Notes: generated by a model not told the origin, from the letters alone. Positions 8,523-17,269 are shown, numbered from the stretch's first letter. The stretch is DNA of 64,000 nt from Hyphomicrobiaceae bacterium (GCA_022844275.1 JALHMB010000007.1:62001-126000), one strand, 5' to 3'. Program-made: numbers and translations.

Positions 8523-9704
8523 TTAGTAGCTGCGCGGCATTCCGAGCACGTTCTGGCCGATGAAGGCGAGGACCATATTCGTGGAGATCGGTGCCGTCTG
8601 ATATAGGCGCGCCTCGCGCCACTTACGTTCGATGCCGTATTCGCGCGCATAGCCGAAGCCGCCGAACGTCTGCAGGCAGGCCTCGCCGGCTTTCCACGCT
8701 GCGTCCGCCGCTAACATCTTGCCGATGTTGGCTTCGGTGCCGCACTCGCGGCCCGCTTCGAACAGCGTCGTGCCGCGACGCACGACCAGCTCGGCCGCCA
8801 TCAGCTCGGCATAGGCGCGCGCGATCGGGAACTGCACACCCTGGTTCTTGCCGATCGGATTGCCGAACACGACGCGCTCGTTGGCGTACTCGGTCGCGCG
8901 CTTGATGAAATACTTCGCATCGCCGAGGCATTCCGACGAGATCAGCAGGCGCTCCGCATTCATGCTGGAGAGGATGTAGCGGAAGCCTATGCCCTCCTCG
9001 CCGATCAGCGCGTCCGGTGGCACCTCGAGATTGTCGAAGAACACCTCGCAGGTGTTGTGATTGATCATGGCGTCGATCTTCTTGATCTCGACGCCGCGGC
9101 CTTTCGCTTCGCGCAGATCGACGAGGAAAACGGAGAGGCCGTCCGTGCGCCGCTTGACCTGATCGACGGGCGTCGTTCGCGCGAGCAGCAGCATGAGGTC
9201 CGAGTGCAGAACGCGGCTCGTCCAGACCTTCTGACCGTTCACGATGTATTTGTTGCCACGCTTCTCGGCCTTCGTCTTGAGCTGCGTCGTATCCGATCCC
9301 GTCGTCGGCTCGGTGACGCCGAAGGCCTGGAGGCGCAGCTTGCCTGAGGCGATGTCCGGCAGATATCTGCGCTTCTGCTCCTCCGAGCCGTGCTTGAGCA
9401 CGGTGCCCATGGTGTACATCTGGGCGTGGCAAGCGGCAGCATTACAGCCGGACTCGTGGATGGTCTCGAGCACGGCGCAGCCAGCCGAGAGCGGCAGCCC
9501 CGAACCGCCGTACTCCTCGGGAATGAGACAGCCAAGATAGCCGCCGTCCGTCAGGGCCTGGACGAATTCCTTTGGATACTCGGAAGCCGCGTCGAGCTTC
9601 ATCCAGTATTCGTTCGGGAACTGCTCGCAGATGGCGTGGACACCCTCGCGGATTTCCGACCACTGCGGGTCGATCGGCATTGTCAGCTCATCGGTACTCG
9701 TCAT
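8523..9704 (-). CDS. Acyl-CoA dehydrogenase family flavoprotein
   Basis: A 393-residue enzyme with the three-part acyl-CoA dehydrogenase fold: an N-terminal helical domain, a beta-domain with the signature FGVTEPTTGSDTTQLKTKAE, and a C-terminal helical FAD domain (LQTFGGFGYAREYGIERKWR). It would oxidise an acyl-CoA to the enoyl-CoA, passing electrons to ETF. The 3' part (NMVLAFIGQNVLGMPRSY) is typical of family members acting on short or unusual acyl groups. It lies between the HMG-CoA-lyase-like gene (17 bp) and the ketopantoate-reductase-like gene, with an enoyl-CoA hydratase upstream, so a short catabolic beta-oxidation-like sequence is likely. An inner ATG at 9680 is an alternative start. 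Confidence 0.9.
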   Translation of the reverse strand: MTSTDELTMPIDPQWSEIREGVHAICEQFPNEYWMKLDAASEYPKEFVQALTDGGYLGCLIPEEYGGSGLPLSAGCAVLETIHESGCNAAACHAQMYTMGTVLKHGSEEQKRRYLPDIASGKLRLQAFGVTEPTTGSDTTQLKTKAEKRGNKYIVNGQKVWTSRVLHSDLMLLLARTTPVDQVKRRTDGLSVFLVDLREAKGRGVEIKKIDAMINHNTCEVFFDNLEVPPDALIGEEGIGFRYILSSMNAERLLISSECLGDAKYFIKRATEYANERVVFGNPIGKNQGVQFPIARAYAELMAAELVVRRGTTLFEAGRECGTEANIGKMLAADAAWKAGEACLQTFGGFGYAREYGIERKWREARLYQTAPISTNMVLAFIGQNVLGMPRSY

Positions 9705-9721
9705 CGATCAGAGCGTCCTTG

Positions 9722-10666
9722 TTATTCAGCTGCCATGCGCCGCGTCGGCGGGTTGAAGCCCTTGGGCAGGCCGGCGCGCAGGATGGTCCCGTAGAACTTC
9801 TCGTCGGGCAGCGCCTCTTCTGCAATGCGCCGCGCCTCGCGGTAGAGCTCAAGGTCGACGCCTGTACGCACGCCCTGCTTCTCGAGCATGAAGACGAGGT
9901 CTTCCATGACGATGTTGCCCGATGCACCGGGCGCGAACGGGCAGCCGCCGAGTCCACCCGTCGAGGCATCGAAACCGGTGACGCCCGCTTCGAGTGCTGC
10001 GTAGGCATTGGCGAGGCCGAGCCCGCGCGTGTCGTGGAAATGGCAGTAAACGGGTACGCCGGATGCGAGCTTCACGGTATCGAGGAACAGGCTCTTGATC
10101 TCACCCGGACCGGCATAGCCGACCGTATCGGCGAGCGTGATCTCATCGGCACCAAGCGATAGATATCGCTCGGCGAAGCTCAGCACGCGCTTGGGATCGA
10201 CGCGACCCTCGATCGTGCAGCCGAACGAGGTCGCGAGACAGCCCTGGATGATGACGTCCTTGTATTCGGGCTTTTCCTTCTTGAGTGCGACGACGCTCTC
10301 GAACTCGGCAAAGGACTGGTCGGGCGTCTTGCGGACGTTCGCGAGATTGTGCCCCACGGAAACCGACAACACGAAATTAATGTTGCGGATGCCGGCCGCG
10401 AGCATGTTCTCCGCGCCTCTGCGGTTCGGCGCGAGCGCAGACATGCGCGGGCCGGGAATATCGCGAGCAGCGCGCGCGACGTCCGCAGCATCGGCAAACT
10501 GCGGGATGACCTTGGCGGGAACGAAGCTCGTCGCCTCGACCGCCGGCACGCCGGCAGCCGCGACGGCCTTCAGCCACTTGATCTTGGTCTCGGTCGGGAC
10601 GAAGGACTTCACGAGCTGCAGGCCATCCCTCAGCCCCACCTCGCGGACGATGACGTTAACACTCAT
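9722..10666 (-). CDS. Hydroxymethylglutaryl-CoA lyase family protein
   Basis: A 314-residue TIM-barrel enzyme of the HMGL-like family, which cleaves 3-hydroxy-3-methylacyl-CoA thioesters to acetyl-CoA and a ketoacid, or does the related aldol reaction. The N-terminal catalytic signature is REVGLRDGLQ, with VEATSFV following. VYCHFHDTRGLG supplies the metal-binding His pair, and the active-site loop is GLGGCPFAPGASGN with its Cys. It forms an operon with enoyl-CoA hydratase upstream and acyl-CoA dehydrogenase downstream, resembling a leucine/isovalerate-type or itaconyl/citramalyl-type sequence. No methylcrotonyl-CoA carboxylase is present, so leucine breakdown itself is doubtful. Confidence 0.88.
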   Translation of the reverse strand: MSVNVIVREVGLRDGLQLVKSFVPTETKIKWLKAVAAAGVPAVEATSFVPAKVIPQFADAADVARAARDIPGPRMSALAPNRRGAENMLAAGIRNINFVLSVSVGHNLANVRKTPDQSFAEFESVVALKKEKPEYKDVIIQGCLATSFGCTIEGRVDPKRVLSFAERYLSLGADEITLADTVGYAGPGEIKSLFLDTVKLASGVPVYCHFHDTRGLGLANAYAALEAGVTGFDASTGGLGGCPFAPGASGNIVMEDLVFMLEKQGVRTGVDLELYREARRIAEEALPDEKFYGTILRAGLPKGFNPPTRRMAAE

Positions 10667-10687
10667 GGGCGTCTGCCTCCTCGTATC

Positions 10688-11488
10688 TCACTGACCTTTG
10701 TAGACCGGCTTGCGCTTCTCGTTGAAGGCATTGATGCCTTCCTGGCGATCCTCGGTGACCACTGTACGGTTGTAGGCCTCGATCTCGAAAGCATAGCCGT
10801 CAGCGCGACCGAGGTCGCTCGCGCGGTCCATGGACTTCTTGGCCTGGCGCACGCTGACCGGCGCATTGCTCGCGATCTTGCGCGCGACGGCCAGCACCTC
10901 CTCCATGAGCTTCGGGCCAGGCACGACCCTGTTGATCATACCCCAAGCGAGACCATCGATCGCCGTGAAGGGTGCGCCAGTGAGGATGATCTCCTTGGCA
11001 CGGCGCACGCCGACGGCACGTGGCAGGTTCTGCGTGCCCATGAGGCCCGGCATGATGCCGAGCGTTACCTCGGTCAGCGCGAAGCGGGCGTGCTCGGCGG
11101 CATAGACGAAGTCGCAGGCGAGCGCGATTTCGAGACCGCCCGCATAGGCGTGCCCGTTGACCGCCGCGATGACCGGCACCGGACAGTCCATCATAGCGCG
11201 CCCGATCTGCTCGACGACGGCGTGCTGCTGGCGCCACGTCTCGTCGGTCATCCCTTTGCGCTCTTTGAGATCGGCGCCGGTGCAGAAGCCGCGCTCGCCG
11301 GAACCAGTAATAACGAGGCAGGCTGCCTGATTGGGGTCGATGTAGAACTGCATGAAGCAGTCGCGCAGCTCCCGCATCATCTGGGTCGTCATCGCGTTGA
11401 GCGCCTCGGGGCGGTTCATCGTGATGATGCCGACCTTGTCCGGGCCGATCTCCAGCCTGATGGTTTCGTAGGCGGGATGTGCTGCCAT
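10688..11488 (-). CDS. Enoyl-CoA hydratase/isomerase family protein
   Basis: A 266-residue crotonase-fold protein. The first oxyanion-hole region is CTGADLKERK and the second is YAGGLEIALACDF. E or D in the EVTLGIMPGLMGTQNLPR stretch corresponds to the catalytic acidic position of hydratases. It would hydrate an enoyl-CoA in the same pathway as the acyl-CoA dehydrogenase and HMG-CoA-lyase-like enzyme downstream. As the first enzyme gene of the leftward operon it follows the GntR gene by about 120 bp, which could contain a promoter. Confidence 0.9.
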   Translation of the reverse strand: MAAHPAYETIRLEIGPDKVGIITMNRPEALNAMTTQMMRELRDCFMQFYIDPNQAACLVITGSGERGFCTGADLKERKGMTDETWRQQHAVVEQIGRAMMDCPVPVIAAVNGHAYAGGLEIALACDFVYAAEHARFALTEVTLGIMPGLMGTQNLPRAVGVRRAKEIILTGAPFTAIDGLAWGMINRVVPGPKLMEEVLAVARKIASNAPVSVRQAKKSMDRASDLGRADGYAFEIEAYNRTVVTEDRQEGINAFNEKRKPVYKGQ

Positions 11489-11611
11489 TCGTGTTCCTAT
11501 AGGTCCGCGGTCGGCGCTTGGGCGCGCAGGGTAAAATTGCTGCGCCCGGAATATCGCGCCCAGCCCGGTTTGGCCAGTCGGATGGCGCCGTAGGGGTATG
11601 CGCGAGGGACG

Positions 11612-12343
11612 CTAGAGCCGGGCGAAATAGTGGGCACGCTCCAAATGAGCGTGGCTGAGGCGCCATTCGATGCGGCGCCCGCTCAAATCGTAGGTCACGC
11701 GGTCGATGGCGAGGAGCGGCGTGCCGGGTTTCACGTCCAGCCGCTCGGCGAGGCGCGCCGTAGCGGCGACCGCCGTCACCTGCTCCTCGGTCCGGGCGAC
11801 ATGGATGCCGTAGCGCTTCTGGAAGAGGTCGTAGAGCGTGTTCGGAACCTCGGCTTCCTGGTCGAGCCCTGGAAAGAGCGCCTCCGGCAGCACAATGCGA
11901 TCGTCCATGAAGGCGCGGCCGGCGCGGGTACGGATGCGCGAGATGCGGATGACTCTTGCGCCCGCCTCCAGTTCCAGCCGCCGGCGCTCGGTAGCGGTCG
12001 CCTCACCGGTCGAGACGCGGGCCGGCTCGCTGTCCGGGAGCACCTGGGCGCCGCTCTCGTCGTAAATATTGAAGAAGCGGAACAGCATGTGCGCAGGCGT
12101 GTGCTCCGCAACATAAGTGCCGCTGCCCTGGCGGCGGACGACCACCTGCTCAGCCGTGAGCGCGTCGAGTGCCTTGCGCACGGTCCCCTGGCTGACGCCC
12201 AGCTCCCGCGCCAGCTCCATCTCCGCCGGCAGTGCCGTGCCGGGGGGCCAGTCCCCACCGGTGATCCGTGCCAGCACGTTAGCCTTGACCCGCGCGTAGA
12301 GCGGGGCCCCATTCTCGTCTGGCGCCAAACGAAGCTTGCGCAC
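11612..12343 (-). CDS. GntR family regulator, HutC subfamily (wHTH + UTRA)
   Basis: A 243-residue repressor-type protein. The winged helix at about residues 13-75 carries the GntR signature PAEMELARELGVSQGTVRKA and the wing VVVRRQGSGTYVAEH. The C-terminal UTRA effector domain spans about 95-240, ending YDLSGRRIEWRLSHAHLERA. The reading frame extends to a TTG at 12379, but that start lies inside an 18-bp palindrome, so a GTG at 12343 with CAGG just upstream is preferred; the exact start is uncertain. It sits between the leftward acyl-CoA/phosphonate operon and the rightward SuyAB-like pair, so it probably controls both and itself. Confidence 0.85.
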   Translation of the reverse strand: MRKLRLAPDENGAPLYARVKANVLARITGGDWPPGTALPAEMELARELGVSQGTVRKALDALTAEQVVVRRQGSGTYVAEHTPAHMLFRFFNIYDESGAQVLPDSEPARVSTGEATATERRRLELEAGARVIRISRIRTRAGRAFMDDRIVLPEALFPGLDQEAEVPNTLYDLFQKRYGIHVARTEEQVTAVAATARLAERLDVKPGTPLLAIDRVTYDLSGRRIEWRLSHAHLERAHYFARL

Positions 12344-12377
12344 GAACCTGATCCCGGCTAGGTCATTGCAGCCCGCC

Positions 12378-12395
12378 AAGTCTTATATAAGACTT
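12378..12395. promoter_or_regulatory. 18-bp perfect palindrome, probable GntR operator
   Basis: AAGTCTTATATAAGACTT is a perfect inverted repeat lying between the leftward GntR gene and the rightward SuyA-like gene. Its AT-rich centre and size suit a HutC-type GntR dimer, and it would overlap promoters for both directions. Binding is inferred; the sequence symmetry is direct. Confidence 0.65.
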
Positions 12396-12452
12396 TGTCG
12401 GACGCGTCATGTGCGGAAAGCACGCCGCACGCCACTGAGGGAGAAAGGGCCC

Positions 12453-12749
12453 GTGTCCAAGTCCAACATTCCGCAGTTCCTGGTCCATAGTCCCGAGGAC
12501 AACGTCGGCGTCGTCGTTGTCGAGGACCTCAAGGCCGGAACCAAGATGCTCGGCGTCATCACCGAGAACGACACCACGATCCACGTCACTGCCAAGCACG
12601 ACATCCCGATCGGCCACAAAATCGCGCTAAAGGATCTGAAAGAGGGCGACACCGTCATCAAGTACGGTGAGGACGTCGGTCGCATGACGGGCGGCGCCAA
12701 GACGGGCGAGCACGTCCACGTCCACAATCATCGGACCAAGCGCTGGTAG
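12453..12749 (+). CDS. UxaA/SuyA-like SAF-domain small subunit
   Basis: A 98-residue SAF-domain protein that resembles the small subunit of (R)-sulfolactate sulfo-lyase (SuyA) and the N-terminal domain of altronate dehydratase. Visible landmarks are [38 protein letters not shown] and the His-rich end [12 protein letters not shown]. The GTG at 12453 behind GAGAAAGGGC gives the usual family length; the open frame to 12336 is longer but runs across the palindrome and the regulator's 5' end. It precedes the large subunit by 11 bp. A split small/large gene pair is the SuyAB layout, whereas most altronate dehydratases are one fused chain. Confidence 0.82.
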   Translation: MSKSNIPQFLVHSPEDNVGVVVVEDLKAGTKMLGVITENDTTIHVTAKHDIPIGHKIALKDLKEGDTVIKYGEDVGRMTGGAKTGEHVHVHNHRTKRW

Positions 12750-12760
12750 GAGACAGGCAC

Positions 12761-13978
12761 ATGGCAACCAAGACTTCGGCAACGAAGAAGAGCAAGTCAT
12801 CGGCCGACGGCTCCAACCTCTCGTTCTGGGGCTGGCGCCGCGAGAATGGCCGCGTCGGCGTGCGCAATCACGTCATTATCCTGCCGCTCGACGACCTGTC
12901 GAACGCCGCCTGCGAGGCGGTCGCGAACAACATCAAAGGCACGATGGCGCTGCCGCATCACTACGGCCGCCTGCAGTTCGGCGAGGACCTCGAGCTGCAC
13001 TTCCGCACGCTTATCGGCGCGGGCTCGAACCCGAACGTCGCCGCGGTCGTCGTGATCGGCATCGAGGACGGCTGGACGGACCGCGTCGTGAAGGGCATTG
13101 CCAAGACCGGCAAGCCCGTCATCGGCTTCGGCATCGAGGGCCACGGCGACATCGCAACGATCGCCAAGGCTTCATACAAAGCCAAGGAGTTCGTGCAGTG
13201 GGCCTCCGAGCTCAAGCGCGAGGAGTGCGACATCTCCGAGCTCTGGGTCTCGACCAAGTGCGGCGAGAGCGACACGACGACGGGCCTCGGCTCGTGTCCG
13301 ACGGTCGGTAACATGTACGACAAGCTCATCCCGAAGGGCATTTACGGCGTCTTCGGCGAGACGAGCGAGATCACGGGCGCCGAGCACATCTGCGTCAAGC
13401 GTGCCGCGACGCCGGAAATCGGCGAGAAGTGGATGAAGACCTTCCAGGCCTATCAGGCCGAGGTCATCGAGGCGAACAAGGTCGACGATCTCTCTGAGAG
13501 CCAGCCGACCAAGGGCAACATCGCCGGCGGTCTCTCGTCGATTGAGGAGAAGGCGCTCGGCAACCTCGAGAAGATCGGTCGCAAGTGCACGTTTATCGAT
13601 GTGCTGAAGCCTGCCGAGACGCCGGCCAAGGGCGCGGGCCTCTACTACATGGACACGTCTTCGGCCGCTGCCGAGTGCGTAACGCTCATGGCAGCCGGCG
13701 GCTATGTCGTGCACACCTTCCCGACGGGTCAGGGCAACATCATCGGCAATCCGATCGTGCCAGTGATCAAGATCTCGGCCAACCCAAAGACGCTGCGCAC
13801 CATGCCCGAACACATCGACGTCGACGTGACCGGCATCCTGCGCCGCGAGATGACGCTCGACACGGCGGGTGATGCTCTGATCGACATGATCGTGCGCACC
13901 TCGAACGGGCGGCTGACGGCAGCGGAGGCACTCGGTCACCGCGAATTCGTCATGACGAAACTGTACCGGAGCGCTTGA
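12761..13978 (+). CDS. UxaA/SuyB-like large subunit, lyase/dehydratase
   Basis: A 405-residue protein of the altronate dehydratase C-terminal family. The first 20 or so residues are a Lys/Ser-rich tail absent from most relatives. Motifs include [39 protein letters not shown] with conserved Cys residues that could hold iron, [15 protein letters not shown], and the C-terminal [18 protein letters not shown]. With the SAF subunit it would eliminate sulfite from sulfolactate (SuyAB) or water from a sugar acid (UxaA). The separate subunits and the nearby Ldh-type dehydrogenase, similar to ComC of sulfolactate catabolism, favour the former without proving it. A strong terminator follows. Confidence 0.85.
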   Translation: MATKTSATKKSKSSADGSNLSFWGWRRENGRVGVRNHVIILPLDDLSNAACEAVANNIKGTMALPHHYGRLQFGEDLELHFRTLIGAGSNPNVAAVVVIGIEDGWTDRVVKGIAKTGKPVIGFGIEGHGDIATIAKASYKAKEFVQWASELKREECDISELWVSTKCGESDTTTGLGSCPTVGNMYDKLIPKGIYGVFGETSEITGAEHICVKRAATPEIGEKWMKTFQAYQAEVIEANKVDDLSESQPTKGNIAGGLSSIEEKALGNLEKIGRKCTFIDVLKPAETPAKGAGLYYMDTSSAAAECVTLMAAGGYVVHTFPTGQGNIIGNPIVPVIKISANPKTLRTMPEHIDVDVTGILRREMTLDTAGDALIDMIVRTSNGRLTAAEALGHREFVMTKLYRSA

Positions 13979-14004
13979 CGGCCGGCATCCGCACTGATCA
14001 TTCA

Positions 14005-14043
14005 GCGCTCGATCCGGCCACCCGGATCGAGCGCTTTTCTTTT
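14005..14043 (+). terminator. Rho-independent terminator after the SuyAB-like pair
   Basis: A perfect 13-bp stem (14005-14017 with 14022-14034), tetraloop CCAC, then TTTTCTTTT. It closes the two-gene operon 27 bp after the stop and supports placing the GNAT start downstream at 14062 rather than at an upstream TTG. Confidence 0.92.
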
Positions 14044-14061
14044 GGAAGCGACATAGAGACC

Positions 14062-14628
14062 ATGCAGCTCGTCGTGCCATCCATGGATCACCTCTCCTCC
14101 TACGTTGCGGCGTTGGAGACGGGCTGGTCGCCTAACAATGTCCGAAACGTCTCGGCGGAGCAGCTCGCGGACATCCGCGAGAATCCAGTGGCGTTCATCG
14201 TCGGCCTCTCCATGCAGGGTGGCACGATCACGTTGCCGGACGGCACGATGCGCCCAAAACTTCCTTTCCTCGCGCGATGGATATGGGATGGCGAGTTCTG
14301 CGGCAGCATTTCCCTGCGCTGGCAGGAGGGCACGGACACGTTGCCGCCGTACGTACTCGGGCATATCGGCTATGCCGTCGTGCCGTGGAAGCGCGGGCGC
14401 GGCTACGCAACGGAGGCATTGCGGCGGATGCTGATCGAGGCGCGATCGGTCGGCCTAAAGCGTCTCGAGATCACGACCGATCCCGACAATCTCGCCTCCC
14501 AGCGCGTCATCGAGCGCAATGGGGGCAGATATGTCGATACATTCGTCAATGAACACTTTGGCCCGGAGCCGCACCTTCGCTATGTTGTCGAGCTGAGCCC
14601 AGCCGAGAGAGGGAACAAGAAGCCATGA
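14062..14628 (+). CDS. GNAT family N-acetyltransferase
   Basis: A 188-residue acetyltransferase. The acetyl-CoA-binding motif A is in GYAVVPWKRGRGYATEALRR, preceded by a beta strand ending in LGHIG and followed by LEITTDPDNLASQRVIERNG, a layout typical of RimJ-type enzymes with unknown small-molecule or peptide targets. The open frame reaches back to a TTG overlapping the suyB-like stop, but that segment contains the terminator, so ATG 14062 is chosen. Its end overlaps the next start by four bases (ATGA), so it is probably co-transcribed with the enolase-type gene. Confidence 0.82.
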   Translation: MQLVVPSMDHLSSYVAALETGWSPNNVRNVSAEQLADIRENPVAFIVGLSMQGGTITLPDGTMRPKLPFLARWIWDGEFCGSISLRWQEGTDTLPPYVLGHIGYAVVPWKRGRGYATEALRRMLIEARSVGLKRLEITTDPDNLASQRVIERNGGRYVDTFVNEHFGPEPHLRYVVELSPAERGNKKP

Positions 14629-15797
14629 AGATCACCCGAATTCGTGACGCCGTCGCGAAGATCCCCTCTCCTATGCGCAATGCCGTCATCTCCTTCGGCA
14701 AGATGACGATCAGCCTCGTTGCCGTCGAGACGGACGTGATCCGCGATGGGAAGCCCGTGATCGGTTACGGCTTCTGCTCGAATGGGCGCTACGCGCAGTC
14801 GGGCGTCATCCGCGAGCGACTCGCGCCGCGCATTCTCGAAGCCGATCCGGCGAAGCTCCGCGATGAAGCGGCCGGCACTTTCAATCCGCACGCCATTTGG
14901 GCGGCGATGATGAGCAATGAGAAGCCGGGTGGCCACGGCGAGCGCGCCTTCGCTGCGGGCGGCATCGACATGGCTGTGTGGGACGCGACGGCGAAGATCC
15001 TCGGCCAGCCGCTCTGGAAGCTTCTTGCGGACCGCTACAACGGCGGCAAGTCCGACGAGCGCGTGTTGGTCTACTCTGGCGGCGGCTATTATTACCCGGG
15101 CAAGGAAAAGCAAGGCCTGCAGGACGAGATGCGCCAGTGCCGCGCGCTCGGCTACAAGCTCATGAAGATGAAGATCGGCGGCGCTCCGCTCGCCGAGGAC
15201 CTGCAACGCATCGAGTGGGCGCTGGAAATTGCCGGTGATGGCCAAGACCTCGCTGTCGATGCCAATGGCCGCTTCGATCTCGAGACCGCACTCGCGTATG
15301 CGCGCGCCATGGAGAAATACAATCTCTGCTGGTTCGAGGAGCCGGTCGAGCCGCTGGACTATCAGGCGCACGCCGTGCTTTGCGAGTCGACGAGCTTGCC
15401 GATCGCGACGGGCGAGAACCTCTTCTCGGTGCAGGACTTCCGCAATCTCGTGCGCCACGGCGGCATGCGCACCCACATCGACTGGCTGCAGCCCGATCCT
15501 TCGCTCTGCTATGGACTGACGGAAACGCTGCGCATTCTCGACATGGCGGAGCACGCCGGCTGGGCGCGGCGGCGCACGGTGCCCCATGGCGGGCACCAGC
15601 TCGGCCTGAACATGGCAGCCGGCCTCGGGCTCGGCGGGACCGAGAGCTATCCCGGCGTCTTCAAGCCCTACGGTGGTTTTGCCGACGATATCCCCGTCGT
15701 CGATGGCTATACGAAGCCGCACAACACGCCCGGCATCGGCATGGAGCTCAAACGCGAGATGTTCTCGGAAATGCGCCGCCTGATGGAGTTCACCTAA
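14625..15797 (+). CDS. tarD: Enolase-superfamily D-tartrate dehydratase-like enzyme
   Basis: A 390-residue member of the mandelate racemase group of the enolase superfamily. The active-site set is complete: the KMK motif with K181 and K183, metal ligands D212 (VDANGRF), E238 (WFEEP) and E264 (ATGENL), and H321 in the HGGHQ motif. Those positions and the flanking sequences (MNEKPGGHGER-like region, YYYPGK) match Bradyrhizobium D(-)-tartrate dehydratase with an offset of one residue. It would dehydrate D-tartrate or a similar hydroxyacid to a 2-oxoacid. It is translationally coupled to the GNAT gene and precedes a YciI protein and an Ldh-type dehydrogenase. Confidence 0.85.
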   Translation: MKITRIRDAVAKIPSPMRNAVISFGKMTISLVAVETDVIRDGKPVIGYGFCSNGRYAQSGVIRERLAPRILEADPAKLRDEAAGTFNPHAIWAAMMSNEKPGGHGERAFAAGGIDMAVWDATAKILGQPLWKLLADRYNGGKSDERVLVYSGGGYYYPGKEKQGLQDEMRQCRALGYKLMKMKIGGAPLAEDLQRIEWALEIAGDGQDLAVDANGRFDLETALAYARAMEKYNLCWFEEPVEPLDYQAHAVLCESTSLPIATGENLFSVQDFRNLVRHGGMRTHIDWLQPDPSLCYGLTETLRILDMAEHAGWARRRTVPHGGHQLGLNMAAGLGLGGTESYPGVFKPYGGFADDIPVVDGYTKPHNTPGIGMELKREMFSEMRRLMEFT

Positions 15798-15814
15798 ATT
15801 CCGGGAATACGCAC

Positions 15815-16120
15815 ATGGCCCGCTGGGTCGTCATTTTTGAAGATCATCCGCGCGAGATCGGCGATCCGATCCGCAAGAACCACAACCAGGCCCACTTCGA
15901 CTATCTCGCCGAACACAGCGATCGCGTTCTGATTGGCGGCGGCCTGCGCCCCAGTCCGGAAGAGTGGTACTGTGGCGGCCTGTGGGTCATCGAGGTGGAA
16001 AAGCGCGACGAGGCGGTCGCGCTCATCGAGAACGATCCATACTTCACACTCGGGCTGAGGAAGAGCTATCGTCTCATGATCTGGGGCAAGGCGCCAAATT
16101 ATGGTCCAGTGACGTTGTAG
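15815..16120 (+). CDS. YciI-like small protein
   Basis: A 101-residue protein of the YciI/YCII (ferredoxin-like, dimeric alpha-beta) family: MARWVVIFEDHP, a conserved H in NHNQAHFDYL, IGGGLRPS, and the family signature VIEVEKRDEAVALIENDPYF. Members resemble muconolactone isomerase and EthD-like accessory enzymes, and their reactions are mostly unknown. The ATG at 15815 lies 17 bp after tarD and the next gene starts 9 bp after the stop, so it belongs to the same operon and may act on the same substrate chain. Confidence 0.85.
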   Translation: MARWVVIFEDHPREIGDPIRKNHNQAHFDYLAEHSDRVLIGGGLRPSPEEWYCGGLWVIEVEKRDEAVALIENDPYFTLGLRKSYRLMIWGKAPNYGPVTL

Positions 16121-16129
16121 AGGCGGTCC

Positions 16130-17143
16130 ATGAGCACTGTATTCGTACTCTCAGCGGATCTCGAAGCGCTCATCGCGCGGGCGCTCGAAGCCTCCAATAC
16201 GAGTGCAGCCAACGCCGCATCTGTCGCGCGTGCGCTGACACAGGCCGAAGTCGACGGCCAGAAAGGCCATGGCCTCTCGCGCGCACCGAGCTACGCGGCG
16301 CAGGCGCGCGCCGGCAAGGTCGACGGTCACGCGACGCCGAAGTTCACGCGCACACGCGCCGCAACACTCATGATCGACGTGGCGAACGGCTTCGCATACC
16401 CCGCCCTCGATCTTGCGATCTCCGAGCTACCGAAGATCGCGGCGGAGACGGGAATCGCGGCCGCTGGATTCGTACGCTCGCACCACTTCGGCGTTGCAGG
16501 CCGACACGTCGAGCGCCTGGCCGAAGATGGCCTCGTCGCGCTCACGGTCTCGAACACACCGCAGGCCATGGCCGCCTGGGGCGGCAAGCGCGCCGTTTTC
16601 GGCACGAACCCGATTGCGTTCGCGGCACCACGGCGGGACGCACCGCCGCTCGTCATCGATATGGCGCTGTCGGAGGTCGCGCGCGGCAAGATCGTCACCG
16701 CAGCGCAGAAGGGCGAGCCGATCCCGCTCGGCTGGGCCGTCGACAAGAACGGGAAGCCGACGACGGATGCGAAGGCCGCACTTGCCGGCACGCTCGTCCC
16801 CGCCGGCGGCGCCAAGGGTGCTGCGCTCGCGTTGATGGTCGAGACGCTCGCCGTTGCACTGACAGGCGCCAACTTCGCCTTCGAGGCAAGCTCGTTCCTC
16901 GATGCCGAGGGACCGCCGCCGGGTGCCGGGCAGCTTCTCATCGCCATTGATCCTGCGGGCTTCGCAGGTGCAGCGCGCTTCGCCGATCGTCTCGCGGTAC
17001 TCGCCGATGCGATTGCTGGCGACGAAGGCACAAGACTGCCAGGATTGCGACGCGTAGCGCTACGCGGCAAGGCGGCCACGACCGGCGTCGCCGTGGATGC
17101 GAAACTGCTCGCCGAAGTCGAAGCGCTCGTGGCCGCTAGATAA
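16130..17143 (+). CDS. Ldh/MDH2-family NAD(P)-dependent 2-hydroxyacid dehydrogenase (ComC-like)
   Basis: A 337-residue enzyme of the malate/L-lactate/L-sulfolactate dehydrogenase type-2 family, unrelated to Rossmann lactate dehydrogenase. Signs are GQKGHGLSRAPSYAAQARAG near the N-terminus (with the substrate-binding RxP), the catalytic His in GFVRSHHFGVAGRH, AVFGTNPIAFAAPR and IDMALSEVARGKI. ComC of this family oxidises (R)-sulfolactate and works beside SuyAB in sulfolactate users, so the neighbouring SuyAB-like pair fits. Malate, lactate, ureidoglycolate or tartrate-like substrates are alternatives. Confidence 0.85.
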   Translation: MSTVFVLSADLEALIARALEASNTSAANAASVARALTQAEVDGQKGHGLSRAPSYAAQARAGKVDGHATPKFTRTRAATLMIDVANGFAYPALDLAISELPKIAAETGIAAAGFVRSHHFGVAGRHVERLAEDGLVALTVSNTPQAMAAWGGKRAVFGTNPIAFAAPRRDAPPLVIDMALSEVARGKIVTAAQKGEPIPLGWAVDKNGKPTTDAKAALAGTLVPAGGAKGAALALMVETLAVALTGANFAFEASSFLDAEGPPPGAGQLLIAIDPAGFAGAARFADRLAVLADAIAGDEGTRLPGLRRVALRGKAATTGVAVDAKLLAEVEALVAAR

Positions 17144-17236
17144 ATTCGTTGATCGCGCCAGGAACGCGCCAAGCGAGACCCTGCCCATCGCGGACGAGGA
17201 TTTACTTGGCCGCGTATTCGCTCTTGAGATGAGTCA

Positions 17237-17252
17237 GCCGGCACGTGCCGGC
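17237..17252. promoter_or_regulatory. 16-bp perfect GC palindrome before the MFS gene
   Basis: GCCGGCACGTGCCGGC ends a few bases before the GGGAG ribosome site of the transporter gene. In RNA it could fold over the translation start; in DNA it is a symmetric operator candidate. No further copy was seen in the window. Function is unproven. Confidence 0.4.
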
Positions 17253-17269
17253 AGGCAGGGAGAGCGACG

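Noticed and set aside
12336-12452. N-terminal extension of the SuyA-like protein to 12336
   Set aside because: It would cross the palindromic operator and the regulator's 5' end, and is unlike the family. GTG 12453 has a good ribosome site and normal length.
14580-15722. 380-codon minus-strand frame opposite the TarD-like gene
   Set aside because: Shadow frame; the plus-strand protein has all enolase-superfamily active-site residues.
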